NCBI GenBank assembly: GCA_902788175.1
Contig: CADAJF010000003.1
Location: 62,001 to 126,000 of the forward strand
DNA: 64,000 bases
Source of the DNA: an uncultured Bacteroidia bacterium
GTDB lineage: Bacteria > Bacteroidota > Bacteroidia > Bacteroidales > UBA932
Direction: 5' to 3'
Both the position numbers and the translations under genes were made by a program. Below, piece after piece: positions 45,761-53,435 of the stretch. The stretch's first letter is position 1; each line of letters begins with the position of its first letter. The notes under the pieces are model-generated. The model was not told the DNA's origin and did not search any database. It saw only the letters and a program-made list of their open reading frames with translations.

Positions 45761-46390
45761 GTGAAAAACATTCTTTACATCCATGGCATGGGAGGTGGCG
45801 CAGACAGCCGCATTCCCAATTACCTCCAGACCCTCTTCGACCCTTCCCGGGTGCGGGTTACGGTGCGCACCTATGACTTCGATCCGGAGCTGGGCCGTGC
45901 GCAAATCGCCTCCTGGGTGCAGGAGCTGCAGCCGGACCTGGTGATGGGCGAGTCACTAGGCGCCATCCAGGCGCTGCGCGTCCAGGGGGTTCCGCACCTT
46001 TTTGTCTCTCCCTCGCTGGGTGCTCCGGCCAATCTGTACAAAGCAGCACGCTGGGCCGCCTGGTCCTGGGGCCGATGGTACATGCACCGCAAGTTCCCCG
46101 TCAAGGAGGGAGACCGCCAGGAGCTCAAGTTCACCCGCCCCGTTCTCCTTAAATATAAGGAGCATGGGGAGGCCGCTTTCGCCGCCATCGAGCCGGAGGG
46201 GTACTATTACGCATTCTTCGGCACCCGGGACCATTACAAGGCCAGCGGCGTGGTGCGGCTGGACCTGTGGGAGCAGTACTTCGGTCCGGACAGCTATACG
46301 GAGTATGAGGGCGGGCACTTCATGGAGCCGGAGGTGATAGAAAGCCTGCTGTATCCCAAAATCTGCGAGCTGCTGTCGTTGGAAAAATAG
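45761..46390 (+). CDS. YqiA-like alpha/beta hydrolase
   Basis: 209 residues with a GTG start at 45761. It begins KNILYIHGMGG with the oxyanion-hole HG, has the nucleophile elbow GESLGA (about residue 66) and a C-terminal EGGHFME with the catalytic His. This is the pattern of small esterases such as YqiA. The substrate is unknown. It is a single gene flanked by its own promoter and the next gene's promoter. Confidence 0.8.
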   Translation: MKNILYIHGMGGGADSRIPNYLQTLFDPSRVRVTVRTYDFDPELGRAQIASWVQELQPDLVMGESLGAIQALRVQGVPHLFVSPSLGAPANLYKAARWAAWSWGRWYMHRKFPVKEGDRQELKFTRPVLLKYKEHGEAAFAAIEPEGYYYAFFGTRDHYKASGVVRLDLWEQYFGPDSYTEYEGGHFMEPEVIESLLYPKICELLSLEK

Positions 46391-46409
46391 CGGGAAATGT
46401 GTATTTTTG
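46379..46409 (+). promoter_or_regulatory. Promoter of the lipoprotein gene at 46426
   Basis: TTG (46379-46381), a 20-nt spacer and TATTTTTG (46402-46409), 16 nt before the ATG. Confidence 0.65.
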
Positions 46410-46425
46410 CGTTTTAATGCAAAAC

Positions 46426-47514
46426 ATGAGAAAAGTCGTCCTTTGGGGGCTTGCCGCCCTGTGCCTTACGCTTGCCGCCTGCAAGCGGAATGCGCCGCAG
46501 CCCCGTCCCACCATCCTGCTGGTGGAAAGCATCGTTTCGGACACCACCGGCACGGGCCGCCTGGCCGCCCAGGCGGGCGCTGTGGGTGCGGAAGGCAGCA
46601 TAGCCATTATCGGCGAACCTGAATCCGCCCTGGCCCTGGCGCGTCGTTTCCAGAGCACGGACCGGATGGACAACGTGGACGGCCGCCCCGGCCGGGATTC
46701 CCTGCCGGACTTTGCCGGAGAAACCTTCTCCGTTGTCATGGACGTTTTCAATGCTCCTTATGAGCATTTTTTATCGGAGAGCCCGGATGCAGGGGCGCGC
46801 CTGGATAGCCTGCGTGAGGCCGCCGTCCTCAATGCCCTGTGGGCCTGGGACAGCACCGCCGTGCGTCCTGCTGCCAAGCTCCTCATTTTCACCTCCTCCC
46901 TGCAGGCCGAATATGGCCTCTTCGATGTAGATACCCTCCAGCAGCTCTGCGGAGGGAAGAGCATCCTCCTTTCGCCCGCAGACCTTCTGCTGGAAAGCTC
47001 CTACGAAAAAGGCGCCCGCAACATGGCCGTCTGGACCTCCCGCCCTGTGCGCAAGAGCGAAGCCTGGCAGTCCGTTTTCCGGCGCAAAGGCTGGGAAGGG
47101 ACGAACTTAAGCGTCCTGTCGCCTTCCCCGGCCCTTGACAGCCGGACGCAGCTGAGAGAGCTCCTTCGCCAGTACCAGGCGGAAGGAAGACCCCTGGATG
47201 CCCTTCTGGTAGACAGTTACAAGGCAGACCTTAACGCCCTTGGCAGCGAGATAGCGATTATCCGTCAAGGACACACCGCTGAAGACGCCTCCCTTGCAAA
47301 GATGCTCTCACGGGACTTTTTCATCCTGGACCTTCCCACGCAGATTATCCAGTCCACCTACAGCCTGCTGCGCTCCCGGCGGCTTTTTGCCCATCGCATA
47401 GCGCTGCCGCGGCTGCAGTACTACCATGTGGTGGAATCGGCCCGGGGAGAACCCGCCCTGGAAGCTCTCTCGGCCTCATACGTTAACCAGACCTATGTTC
47501 AGGATATCCATTAG
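46426..47514 (+). CDS. Lipoprotein of unknown function
   Basis: 362 residues from the ATG at 46426, chosen for its lipoprotein signal (LCLTLAAC, Cys19); an ATG at 46417 is close by. The rest alternates strands and helices in a Rossmann-like pattern (PTILLVESIVSD, GSIAIIGEPESA, LDALLVDSYKADLN) and may be related to periplasmic-binding-like proteins. No catalytic motif was recognised. It is followed closely (overlap of 20 nt) by the exonuclease gene. Confidence 0.65.
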   Translation: MRKVVLWGLAALCLTLAACKRNAPQPRPTILLVESIVSDTTGTGRLAAQAGAVGAEGSIAIIGEPESALALARRFQSTDRMDNVDGRPGRDSLPDFAGETFSVVMDVFNAPYEHFLSESPDAGARLDSLREAAVLNALWAWDSTAVRPAAKLLIFTSSLQAEYGLFDVDTLQQLCGGKSILLSPADLLLESSYEKGARNMAVWTSRPVRKSEAWQSVFRRKGWEGTNLSVLSPSPALDSRTQLRELLRQYQAEGRPLDALLVDSYKADLNALGSEIAIIRQGHTAEDASLAKMLSRDFFILDLPTQIIQSTYSLLRSRRLFAHRIALPRLQYYHVVESARGEPALEALSASYVNQTYVQDIH

Positions 47515-48130
47515 TCCGGAAGAGATAGGCGCGCTGGAACTGGCGGCCTTCCCCGGAGAGATAGTAGTGGTGGACAGCATGGGGGATGCCTTCCATGCAG
47601 CCATCCGCTATCTCAAACGCCAGAAAGTGCTGGGCTTTGACACCGAGACCCGCCCCACTTTCACCCCGGACCAGCACTCTTCGGGAACGGCCCTGCTGCA
47701 GCTTTCCGGCGGCGGGAAGGCCTTCCTTTTCCGTCTCAAGAAGCTGGGTTTCCCGCGTCAGCTGGCGTCCCTTCTCTCGAAGCCTTCCATCGTGAAGGTG
47801 GGGGCTGCCACCCAGGATGACGTCCGCGGCCTGCAGCGCATCTCAGGCTTCACCCCCAGAGGCTTTGTGGACCTGCAGAATATAGTCTGGGAATACGGCA
47901 TCCGCGACAAAAGCGTGAAAAAGATGACAGCCATCATCCTGGGCGTCAAGATTTCCAAGGCCCAGCAGCTTTCCAACTGGGAGGCAGAGCAGCTCTCGGA
48001 AAGCCAGCAGCGCTATGCCGCCACCGATGCCTGGGTGTGCCGGGAGATGTACCTGCGCCTCCAGAAGGCAGAAAAACACCCTCTCACCCCGGAGCAGCTG
48101 CATCCGGAAAGATATGTAGAAAATGGATAG
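47495..48130 (+). CDS. DEDDy 3'-5' exonuclease domain protein
   Basis: 211 residues from the ATG at 47495. ExoI FDTETRP (about residue 47), ExoII around VGAATQDDVRGL, and ExoIII YAATDAW (about 170) give the DEDDy signature of RNase D/WRN-like exonucleases. The HRDC domain of RNase D is absent, so it acts as a stand-alone exonuclease. It overlaps the next gene by 8 nt. Confidence 0.88.
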   Translation: MFRISISPEEIGALELAAFPGEIVVVDSMGDAFHAAIRYLKRQKVLGFDTETRPTFTPDQHSSGTALLQLSGGGKAFLFRLKKLGFPRQLASLLSKPSIVKVGAATQDDVRGLQRISGFTPRGFVDLQNIVWEYGIRDKSVKKMTAIILGVKISKAQQLSNWEAEQLSESQQRYAATDAWVCREMYLRLQKAEKHPLTPEQLHPERYVENG

Positions 48131-49316
48131 AATCATCCTCAAACCCCGGCGGGAGGAATCCCTCCTGCGCTACCACCCCTGGGTGTTCTCCGGCGCCATT
48201 GCCCAGATAGTGGGCCACCCGGCCGAGGGAGACCTTGTGAGCGTCTGCTCTTCGGAGGGAAAGCTTCTTGCCTGCGGGCATTACCAGATAGGCTCCATCG
48301 CCGTCCGCATCCTCTCCTTTGACGAGGATCCCACCCAGCCGGATTTCTGGCTGCGGATGCTCACCCGCGCCTACAAACTGCGGGAGGCATACGGACTGGC
48401 CCAGGGGACGCAGACCAACTGCTACCGCCTGGTGCACGGGGAAGGAGACGGCTTGCCGGGCCTGATTGTGGACTACTATGACGGTGTTTGCGTGCTGCAG
48501 GCCCATTCCGTTGGCATGTTCCGCGCCAAGGCTGCCATCAGTGAAGCGCTCCAAAACCTTTACGGAGAGCGCCTGAAAGCCGTTTATGACAAAAGCTCAG
48601 GAACCGCGCCCTTCAAGGCCGGCCTGGAGCTGGTGGACGGCTATCTGTGGAAGGCCCCGGCCTGGGACGAGCGGGAACAAACGGTCCTGGAGAACGGAAA
48701 ACGCTTCCTGGTCAACTGGGCCGAAGGCCAGAAAACCGGCTTTTTCCTGGACCAGCGGGAAAACCGCGCCGCCGTGGGACGCTTGTCGGCCGGCCGCAGG
48801 GTGCTGAACCTTTTCTGCTATACGGGCGGCTTTTCCATCTATGCCCTTTCCGGCGGTGCGCTGCACGTAGATTCCGTGGACAGCTCCCAGCGCGCCATGG
48901 ACATGGTGGAGCGGAATGTAGCCCTGAACGGTTTCTCCCCGGAGCAGCACACCTCCTACTGCACGGATGCCATCGACTTCGTGAAAAACGCGCAGGAGGG
49001 TGCGTATGACCTGATCATCGTGGATCCGCCGGCCTTTGCCAAGCACCGGGGCGCCCTGAAAAACGCCCTCCGGGCATACCAGCGCCTCAATGCCGCCGCC
49101 ATCGCCAAAGTGGCCCCGGGCGGCTTCGTGTTCACCTTCAGCTGCTCGCAGGTGGTGGACAAGGAGGCTTTTGCGCTGGCAGTCTTTTCCGCCGCCGCAG
49201 AGACAGGGCGCTGCGTGCGCATCCTGGACCGCCTGAACCAACCCGCAGACCATTCCGTCAACATCTACCACCCCGAAGGCGAGTACCTCAAAGGCTTGCT
49301 GCTGTATGTGGAGTAG
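48123..49316 (+). CDS. rlmI: RlmI-like 23S rRNA (cytosine-5-)-methyltransferase
   Basis: 397 residues. The PUA-like N-terminus (about 1-75: HPWVFSGAI) is followed by a Rossmann methyltransferase: LNLFCYTGGFSIYA for SAM binding (about 228) and the catalytic motif VDPPAFAKHRG (about 301); the motif-VI-like FTFSCSQ has the Cys. This is the RlmI/YccW type, which methylates C1962 of E. coli 23S rRNA. Assignment to that site is by family. Confidence 0.88.
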   Translation: MDRIILKPRREESLLRYHPWVFSGAIAQIVGHPAEGDLVSVCSSEGKLLACGHYQIGSIAVRILSFDEDPTQPDFWLRMLTRAYKLREAYGLAQGTQTNCYRLVHGEGDGLPGLIVDYYDGVCVLQAHSVGMFRAKAAISEALQNLYGERLKAVYDKSSGTAPFKAGLELVDGYLWKAPAWDEREQTVLENGKRFLVNWAEGQKTGFFLDQRENRAAVGRLSAGRRVLNLFCYTGGFSIYALSGGALHVDSVDSSQRAMDMVERNVALNGFSPEQHTSYCTDAIDFVKNAQEGAYDLIIVDPPAFAKHRGALKNALRAYQRLNAAAIAKVAPGGFVFTFSCSQVVDKEAFALAVFSAAAETGRCVRILDRLNQPADHSVNIYHPEGEYLKGLLLYVE

Positions 49317-49319
49317 GGC

Positions 49320-51092
49320 TTAATCCTGGGAGAAATCCCTTAATTCCTGCCGGTAGGCATTGAAAATCTTGGACTTGGAAAGAAAACCTGCGTAGGTGCG
49401 GTCTTCCGACACCACGGGAAGGTTCCAGGCGCCCGTTTTCTCGAATTTTCGCATCACGGAGTCCATGGGTTCGTCCATGTAGATGTACTCCTGGGCCGTT
49501 CGCATATAGTTATAGACGTGCCGGGTCTGGTAAAGGTCCGGGCGGAACATGTCTTTGCGGATATCGGCCAGGGAAACATAGCCCTGGAAGCGGCCGCGCC
49601 CGTCCAGCACCGGGAAAAGGGAGCGCTCCGAGGCAGAAACCACCTCTACCAGTTCTCCCAGGGTGGCATCTATGCGCACGGGATGGAAGTCCGTCTCCAG
49701 CAGGCGGCCAATTTTCATGAGGGTGAGGACGGCCTGGTCCGAGTCGTGCGTGAGGAGTTCCCCGCTGGCGGCAATGCGTTTGGTATAAATGGAATAGCGC
49801 TCAAAAATGCGCGTTACGCCGTAAGCGATGGCCGATGTGAGGATGAGCGGAATCAGGAGCACATAGCCGCCGGAAATCTCTGCAATGAGGAAAATGGCGG
49901 TGAGGGGCGCCTGCATGACGCCGGCCATGAGCCCCGCCATGCCCACCAGCACGAAGTTGGAAACGGGGACGGCCCCGGCCTTGAGAAGGTTCACGGAACT
50001 GGCCAGCACAAAGCCCGCCAGGGCACCCATGAACAGCGTGGGGCCGAAGGTTCCGCCCACCCCGCCGCCGGCATTGGTGAAGGTCATGGAAAAGACCTTG
50101 AGGAGCATCACGCCAAAAAAGAAGACGGGGACGGCCCAGTGGCGGCTGAGGAAACGGTCCAGCGGAGTTTGACCGCCAAAATCTATGGCGCCGCCGTTGA
50201 GCAGGGGCGACAGGAAATTGTAGCCCTCCCCGTGCAGCGGCGGGAAAAGGAAGATGAGGATGCCCAGCGCCGCGGCGGAGAGAACCCACCTGAGGTAAGG
50301 GTTCTGCAGTTTGCCCAGCCGGTCTTCCATGGCCAGGGTGGTGCGGATGAAATACAGCGACCCCAGCCCGCAGAAAATGCCCAGCAGGATGTAGTAAGGC
50401 ACATTGCCGATATTGAAATCCACCACCGTGGCCGCAAAGGGGCTGTGCGTTCCCAGGCAAAGGTAGCTCACCAGCGTAGCCGATATGGAACTCAGGAGCA
50501 GCGGCAGTATGCCCGACATGGACAGGTTGAAAAGCAGTATCTCGAGGGTGAACAGTACACCGGAGAGCGGAGCGTTGAAGATGCCCGCCACGGCGCCTGC
50601 GGCCCCGCAGCCCAGCAGCAGCGTCATGCCGCGGTATGACATCCCGAAGTGCCGGCCCAGATTGGAGCCGATGGCCGCACCGGTATAGACGATGGGCGCC
50701 TCCGCACCAACGGAACCGCCGAAGCCTATGGTGAGCGCGCTGGTGACAAGGGAGCTCCAGCAGTTGTGCCTTTTGATTTTGGATTCGTTCTTGGAAACAG
50801 CCTGCAGCACTTTGGTGACCCCGTGGCCGATATTGTCCCGTACCAGGTAGCGGACAATGAGGAGGCTCAGGAGCATGCCCATGCCCGGAAGTACCAGGTA
50901 GGGCCAGCGTCCATGGGCCATCAGGCCAGCAAGGCCGCTCTGGATAGCGTGGATGGAGATTTTTAGCGCTACGGCGGCAAGGCCGCAGAGGATGCCGGTG
51001 ACGATGGACAGTACCAGCAGGGCCGTAGATTCAGGCATCTTACGCAAAAGGGCCCGTACAGGGCCCCATATCCATTGGATGCCTTTACGCAT
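49320..51092 (-). CDS. ClC family chloride channel/transporter with CBS domains
   Basis: 590 residues from the ATG at 51092; the longer frame to 51227 overlaps the upstream gene and is a shadow. About ten membrane helices carry GFGGSVGAEAPIVYTG (the usual GREGP is GAEAP, still with the gating Glu) and GGVGGTFGPTLFMG (the usual GxFxP). Two CBS domains occupy about 450-575. It is either a channel or a Cl-/H+ exchanger. It starts 2 nt after the small acidic protein gene. Confidence 0.88.
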   Translation of the reverse strand: MRKGIQWIWGPVRALLRKMPESTALLVLSIVTGILCGLAAVALKISIHAIQSGLAGLMAHGRWPYLVLPGMGMLLSLLIVRYLVRDNIGHGVTKVLQAVSKNESKIKRHNCWSSLVTSALTIGFGGSVGAEAPIVYTGAAIGSNLGRHFGMSYRGMTLLLGCGAAGAVAGIFNAPLSGVLFTLEILLFNLSMSGILPLLLSSISATLVSYLCLGTHSPFAATVVDFNIGNVPYYILLGIFCGLGSLYFIRTTLAMEDRLGKLQNPYLRWVLSAAALGILIFLFPPLHGEGYNFLSPLLNGGAIDFGGQTPLDRFLSRHWAVPVFFFGVMLLKVFSMTFTNAGGGVGGTFGPTLFMGALAGFVLASSVNLLKAGAVPVSNFVLVGMAGLMAGVMQAPLTAIFLIAEISGGYVLLIPLILTSAIAYGVTRIFERYSIYTKRIAASGELLTHDSDQAVLTLMKIGRLLETDFHPVRIDATLGELVEVVSASERSLFPVLDGRGRFQGYVSLADIRKDMFRPDLYQTRHVYNYMRTAQEYIYMDEPMDSVMRKFEKTGAWNLPVVSEDRTYAGFLSKSKIFNAYRQELRDFSQD

Positions 51093-51094
51093 GG

Positions 51095-51466
51095 TTATTC
51101 GTCGTCTGCGCCGGTAGAATACTGGGCGATGTTGTCGTCCGGGAGGGTTTCGGCGCCGGTGTCCGAGGCGTCTGCGCTGCCGCCGGCCACTGCCTCGTTG
51201 CCGGCTTCTTCTTCTCCTTCCAGCCAACGGGCGACGTCTTCAAGGTCATCCGTCTTGACGTTGATCTTGACCAGGTAGATGGCGTCTGCCGTTTCTACTG
51301 TTACTGCGTAGAAGGAGGTGCCGTCCGGCTTGGGGTATTTGGTAAGGTCCGTGAGGTAATCACTGAAACCTTTGGGGTACTTTTCTGCGAATGCGGCGGC
51401 CAGATCCGGGTGCTGCCCGGACATCTTCTCGTAACTCACCACGTGTCTTTTCTTGCTGTCTGCCAT
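51095..51466 (-). CDS. Small acidic protein of unknown function
   Basis: 123 residues. The N-terminal half (MADSKKRHVVSYEKMSGQHP, EKYPKGFSDYLTDL) resembles conserved Bacteroidetes small proteins without a named function; the C-terminal third is low-complexity and acidic (GEEEAGNEAVAGG). It is 2 nt upstream of the ClC gene and 5 nt downstream of the YgiQ gene. Confidence 0.6.
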   Translation of the reverse strand: MADSKKRHVVSYEKMSGQHPDLAAAFAEKYPKGFSDYLTDLTKYPKPDGTSFYAVTVETADAIYLVKINVKTDDLEDVARWLEGEEEAGNEAVAGGSADASDTGAETLPDDNIAQYSTGADDE

Positions 51467-51471
51467 ATCGG

Positions 51472-53379
51472 TTACTTATGCTTAGGTTTTCGTCCTGCAA
51501 TAATAGAACTTTGTTTTGAACCTTGCAAGCGCTTTTCGTTTTTTTTGGAAGAATTTTTAAAAAAGAAGGATTTTTGTTGCTGTTTACGCTCCGGATTCCG
51601 CTCTGTGAAAACGGGTTTGAGGTCCCGGGGGTCCAGTCCGGAGTAGTACATCACGGAGGAGGTGGTCATGGGGGTGGGGGTGAAATCCTGTACCTGGTCC
51701 ATCCAGATGCCCTTGAGGGCAGGGTGGCCGGCAAGGCGCTCCATGTCCTTCATGGTGCAGCCGGGGTGGGAGGAGATAAAATACGGCACCAGACCCACGT
51801 GGGTGCCAGCTTCGCGGTTGATCCGGTCGAATTCCTTGCGCAGCTTTTCGAAAAGCTTGAAGCTGGGCTTGGCCATTTTCTGCAGCACGTGGTCTTCGGT
51901 GTGCTCCGGGGCTACCTTGAGACGGCCGGAGGTATGATGGAGCACCAGCGTTTCCAGGTAAGGCTTGGAGCTGGGGTCCACAAAGTCGCTTTCCGTGAGA
52001 AAGAGGTCATAGCGGATACCGCTGCCGATGTAGCTGTGCCGGATGCCCTTGGTGCTGTCTATCTTCCGGTACAGTTCCATCAGGCGGGTGTGGTCACAGT
52101 CCAGGTTGGGGCAGCGGACAGGGAAAAGGCAGCTGCGTCGGCGGCATTTGTCGCACAGTTCCGGCCGCTTGCCCTGCATGCCGTACATGTTGGCGGTGGG
52201 GGCGCCCACATCCGAGATATTGCCCGCAAAATCCGGCAGGTTGTTCAGCTCCTTCACTTCTTTGAGGATGGAGGTCTCGCTGCGGCTTTGGATGAACTTA
52301 CCCTGATGCGCCGCGATGGTGCAGAAATTACAGCCCCCGAAGCAGCCCCTGTGCGTGTTCACGCTGAACTTGATCATGTCGTAGGCGGGGATGCGTTTGC
52401 CCTTGTAGCGGGGATGCGGCAGCTTGGTGAACGGCAGGTCCCAGAAGGAGTCCATCTCCTCGGTAGTAGCCGGCGGAAAGGGCGGATTGATCTGTACATA
52501 TCCTTCTCCCACAGGCTCCAGGATGGTATCCGGGTGCATCATGTTGGCGTGCGTCTCTATCCAGTGGAAGTTCTCTGCAAAGGCCCGCTTGCTCCGGCAG
52601 CACTCCTCGTAACTGTGAAGGAGAAGCGTTCCTGCGGGGGTATGCTCTCCGGAATCTCTGGCCACCCTCGGCCGGATAAGAGGGAGGGGCCCATCCGCTG
52701 GATGGGAGGGGTCGCGTAGCGACGATTCCGGAGAGCATACCCCAGCAGGAACCTTACCTTTTACGAAAAAGGCTAACTGCGGAATCTGCTGCATGCGGCG
52801 GCGGGGCCAGCCTTTTTCAATGCCGGTGGTAAGTTCCAGCATGGGACGCTCGCCCATGCCGTAGCAGAGATAATCGGCCCCGGAGGAGACCAGGACGGAG
52901 GGCATCAGGCAGTCTTTCCAGTAGTCGTAGTGCGTGAGGCGGCGAAGGGAAGCCTCGATTCCGCCAATCACTACCGGCACATCCGGGAAGAGTTCTTTCA
53001 GAATCCTTGTATAAACGGTGACCGCGTAATCCGGGCGGGCGCCGGCCTTGCCGTCCGGGGTATAGGCATCGTCGTGCCGGAGCCGCTTGGAGGCGGTGTA
53101 GTGGTTTACCATGGAATCCATGGCCCCGGCATTGAGGCCGAAGTACAGGCGGGGCCTTCCCAGCTTGCGGAAGTCGCGGAGGTCGTCCCGCCAATTGGGC
53201 TGCGGAACCACGGCCACCCGGTAGCCCCATTTCTGGAGCCAGCGGGCAATGACTGCCGTGCCGAAGGAGGGGTGGTCCACAAAGGCATCGCCGCTGAAAA
53301 GGATGATGTCTATATAGTCCCATCCCAGCGCCTGAACCTCCTTGACGGAAGTGGGGAACATGTAAGCCTGCGTTGCCAT
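51472..53379 (-). CDS. YgiQ family radical SAM protein (UPF0313)
   Basis: 635 residues. The radical SAM cluster is RGCFGGCNFCTIAAHQG (CxxxCxxC, about residue 351), with a second Cys cluster CDKCRRRSCLF. The C-terminus has KVAPEHT and DFTPTPMTTSSVMY, hallmarks of YgiQ. The function is unproven. A 125-bp inverted-repeat element sits in frame at residues about 209-251, adding the foreign stretch between FFVK and HSYEEC. Translation stays open through it. A -7 element TATTTTTG on the minus strand (53384-53391) lies right at the start codon. Confidence 0.92.
   Translation of the reverse strand: MATQAYMFPTSVKEVQALGWDYIDIILFSGDAFVDHPSFGTAVIARWLQKWGYRVAVVPQPNWRDDLRDFRKLGRPRLYFGLNAGAMDSMVNHYTASKRLRHDDAYTPDGKAGARPDYAVTVYTRILKELFPDVPVVIGGIEASLRRLTHYDYWKDCLMPSVLVSSGADYLCYGMGERPMLELTTGIEKGWPRRRMQQIPQLAFFVKGKVPAGVCSPESSLRDPSHPADGPLPLIRPRVARDSGEHTPAGTLLLHSYEECCRSKRAFAENFHWIETHANMMHPDTILEPVGEGYVQINPPFPPATTEEMDSFWDLPFTKLPHPRYKGKRIPAYDMIKFSVNTHRGCFGGCNFCTIAAHQGKFIQSRSETSILKEVKELNNLPDFAGNISDVGAPTANMYGMQGKRPELCDKCRRRSCLFPVRCPNLDCDHTRLMELYRKIDSTKGIRHSYIGSGIRYDLFLTESDFVDPSSKPYLETLVLHHTSGRLKVAPEHTEDHVLQKMAKPSFKLFEKLRKEFDRINREAGTHVGLVPYFISSHPGCTMKDMERLAGHPALKGIWMDQVQDFTPTPMTTSSVMYYSGLDPRDLKPVFTERNPERKQQQKSFFFKNSSKKNEKRLQGSKQSSIIAGRKPKHK
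52628..52752. repeat. 125-bp inverted-repeat element in frame within ygiQ
   Basis: A 29-nt left arm (52628-52656) and right arm (52724-52752) match in inverted orientation at 28 of 29 positions. The interior holds three smaller palindromes: GGCC...GGCC, CCCATCC/GGATGGG and GTCGC/GCGAC. It adds about 40 residues (for example RPRVARDSGEHTP) with no stop codon. It resembles the palindromic elements of Rickettsia that insert into genes. No matching copy was seen elsewhere in the window. Confidence 0.85.
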
Positions 53380-53383
53380 GTGG

Positions 53384-53391
53384 CAAAAATA
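53384..53391 (-). promoter_or_regulatory. -7 element of ygiQ
   Basis: On the minus strand TATTTTTG, 4 nt from the ATG at 53379, so the message is probably leaderless or has a later start. Confidence 0.4.
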
Positions 53392-53422
53392 AGAAAAAAA
53401 TGGAAAAGTGCGGAAAAATGAT

Positions 53423-53430
53423 TAAATTTG
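53423..53430 (+). promoter_or_regulatory. -7 element of tex
   Basis: TAAATTTG, 5 nt before the ATG at 53436. A near-leaderless message is implied; no -33 TTG is apparent. Confidence 0.4.
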
Positions 53431-53435
53431 AAGAT

